A stretch of 32,850 nt of DNA from Ignavibacteriota bacterium (GTDB taxonomy: Bacteria > Bacteroidota > Ignavibacteria > Tepidaquicellales > OLB5). Location of the stretch: contig RPQH01000049.1 of the NCBI GenBank assembly GCA_003820375.1, forward strand, positions 1 through 32,850, in the 5' to 3' direction. Made by a program: the position numbers and the translations under genes. Positions 32,732 through 32,850 of the stretch are shown here, one piece after another. The notes under the pieces are model-generated. The model did not search any database. It saw only the letters and a program-made list of their open reading frames with translations, and had not been told where the DNA came from. Within the stretch, counting starts at the first letter, position 1; each line of letters begins with the position of its first letter.

Positions 32732-32850
32732 CAATGGCATTAAGTTAAGAAATGTACAAAATATCCATAACAAAATAATTTTTATTGTTTAAATGAAATA
32801 TAAAAGTATGTTTATATTATACACTAATGGATTTATTTTTTTTCAGGTTA

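Overview
The window looks like a chromosomal segment of a low-GC member of the Bacteroidota/Ignavibacteria/Chlorobi (FCB) group. The evidence is a PorD/DUF4835-like protein beside a PorT-like outer-membrane barrel, several secreted beta-barrel proteins, a pyruvoyl-dependent arginine decarboxylase, and promoters of the Bacteroidota type (TTG, 20 bp, TAnnTTTG) before at least three genes. Most genes lack a strong Shine-Dalgarno sequence, and several start at TTG. No transposase, CRISPR array or rRNA is visible. There is one tRNA, tRNA-Ala(CGC).

Layout. 1-5.3 kb is gene-poor and repeat-rich: 339-bp direct repeats, an orphan secreted barrel protein, a ~900-bp nested palindrome, a lipocalin-like protein and a MITE-like nested palindrome. 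5.3-9.3 kb holds an isolated phage-terminase-like HTH gene, a secreted subtilase with EF-hand-type calcium loops, ribosomal protein S18 and a TatD nuclease. 9.4-17.5 kb is a long minus-strand block: PorT-like barrel, PorD-like protein, three nucleotidyltransferase (NTase) modules interleaved with a thioesterase and threonine aldolase, then gyrA. 17.5-21.6 kb has tRNA-Ala, a purine nucleoside phosphorylase, a TPR-M48 protease-secreted protein operon and an MBL hydrolase. 22.1-25.1 kb is smpB-tyrS-pdaD-thiamine pyrophosphokinase. 25.4-32.3 kb has comEC, a cupin-DUF6448 operon, a DUF971 protein, fbp and radA. The end carries half of the MITE seen at 4.7 kb joined to a different hairpin.

The coding content is mostly housekeeping. 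The unusual content is (i) the cluster of three unrelated NTase toxin-antitoxin-like modules packed by overlapping frames into 3.8 kb between gyrA and the porD-like gene; (ii) layered intergenic palindromes in at least four places, two of which share a loop motif; (iii) 7-, 8- and 9-bp tandem arrays that in four of five places sit directly behind a stop codon; and (iv) a CRP/FNR-type palindrome placed near -42 of a cupin-DUF6448 promoter that lacks a -33 element.

All functions are assigned by reading motifs. No database search was run.
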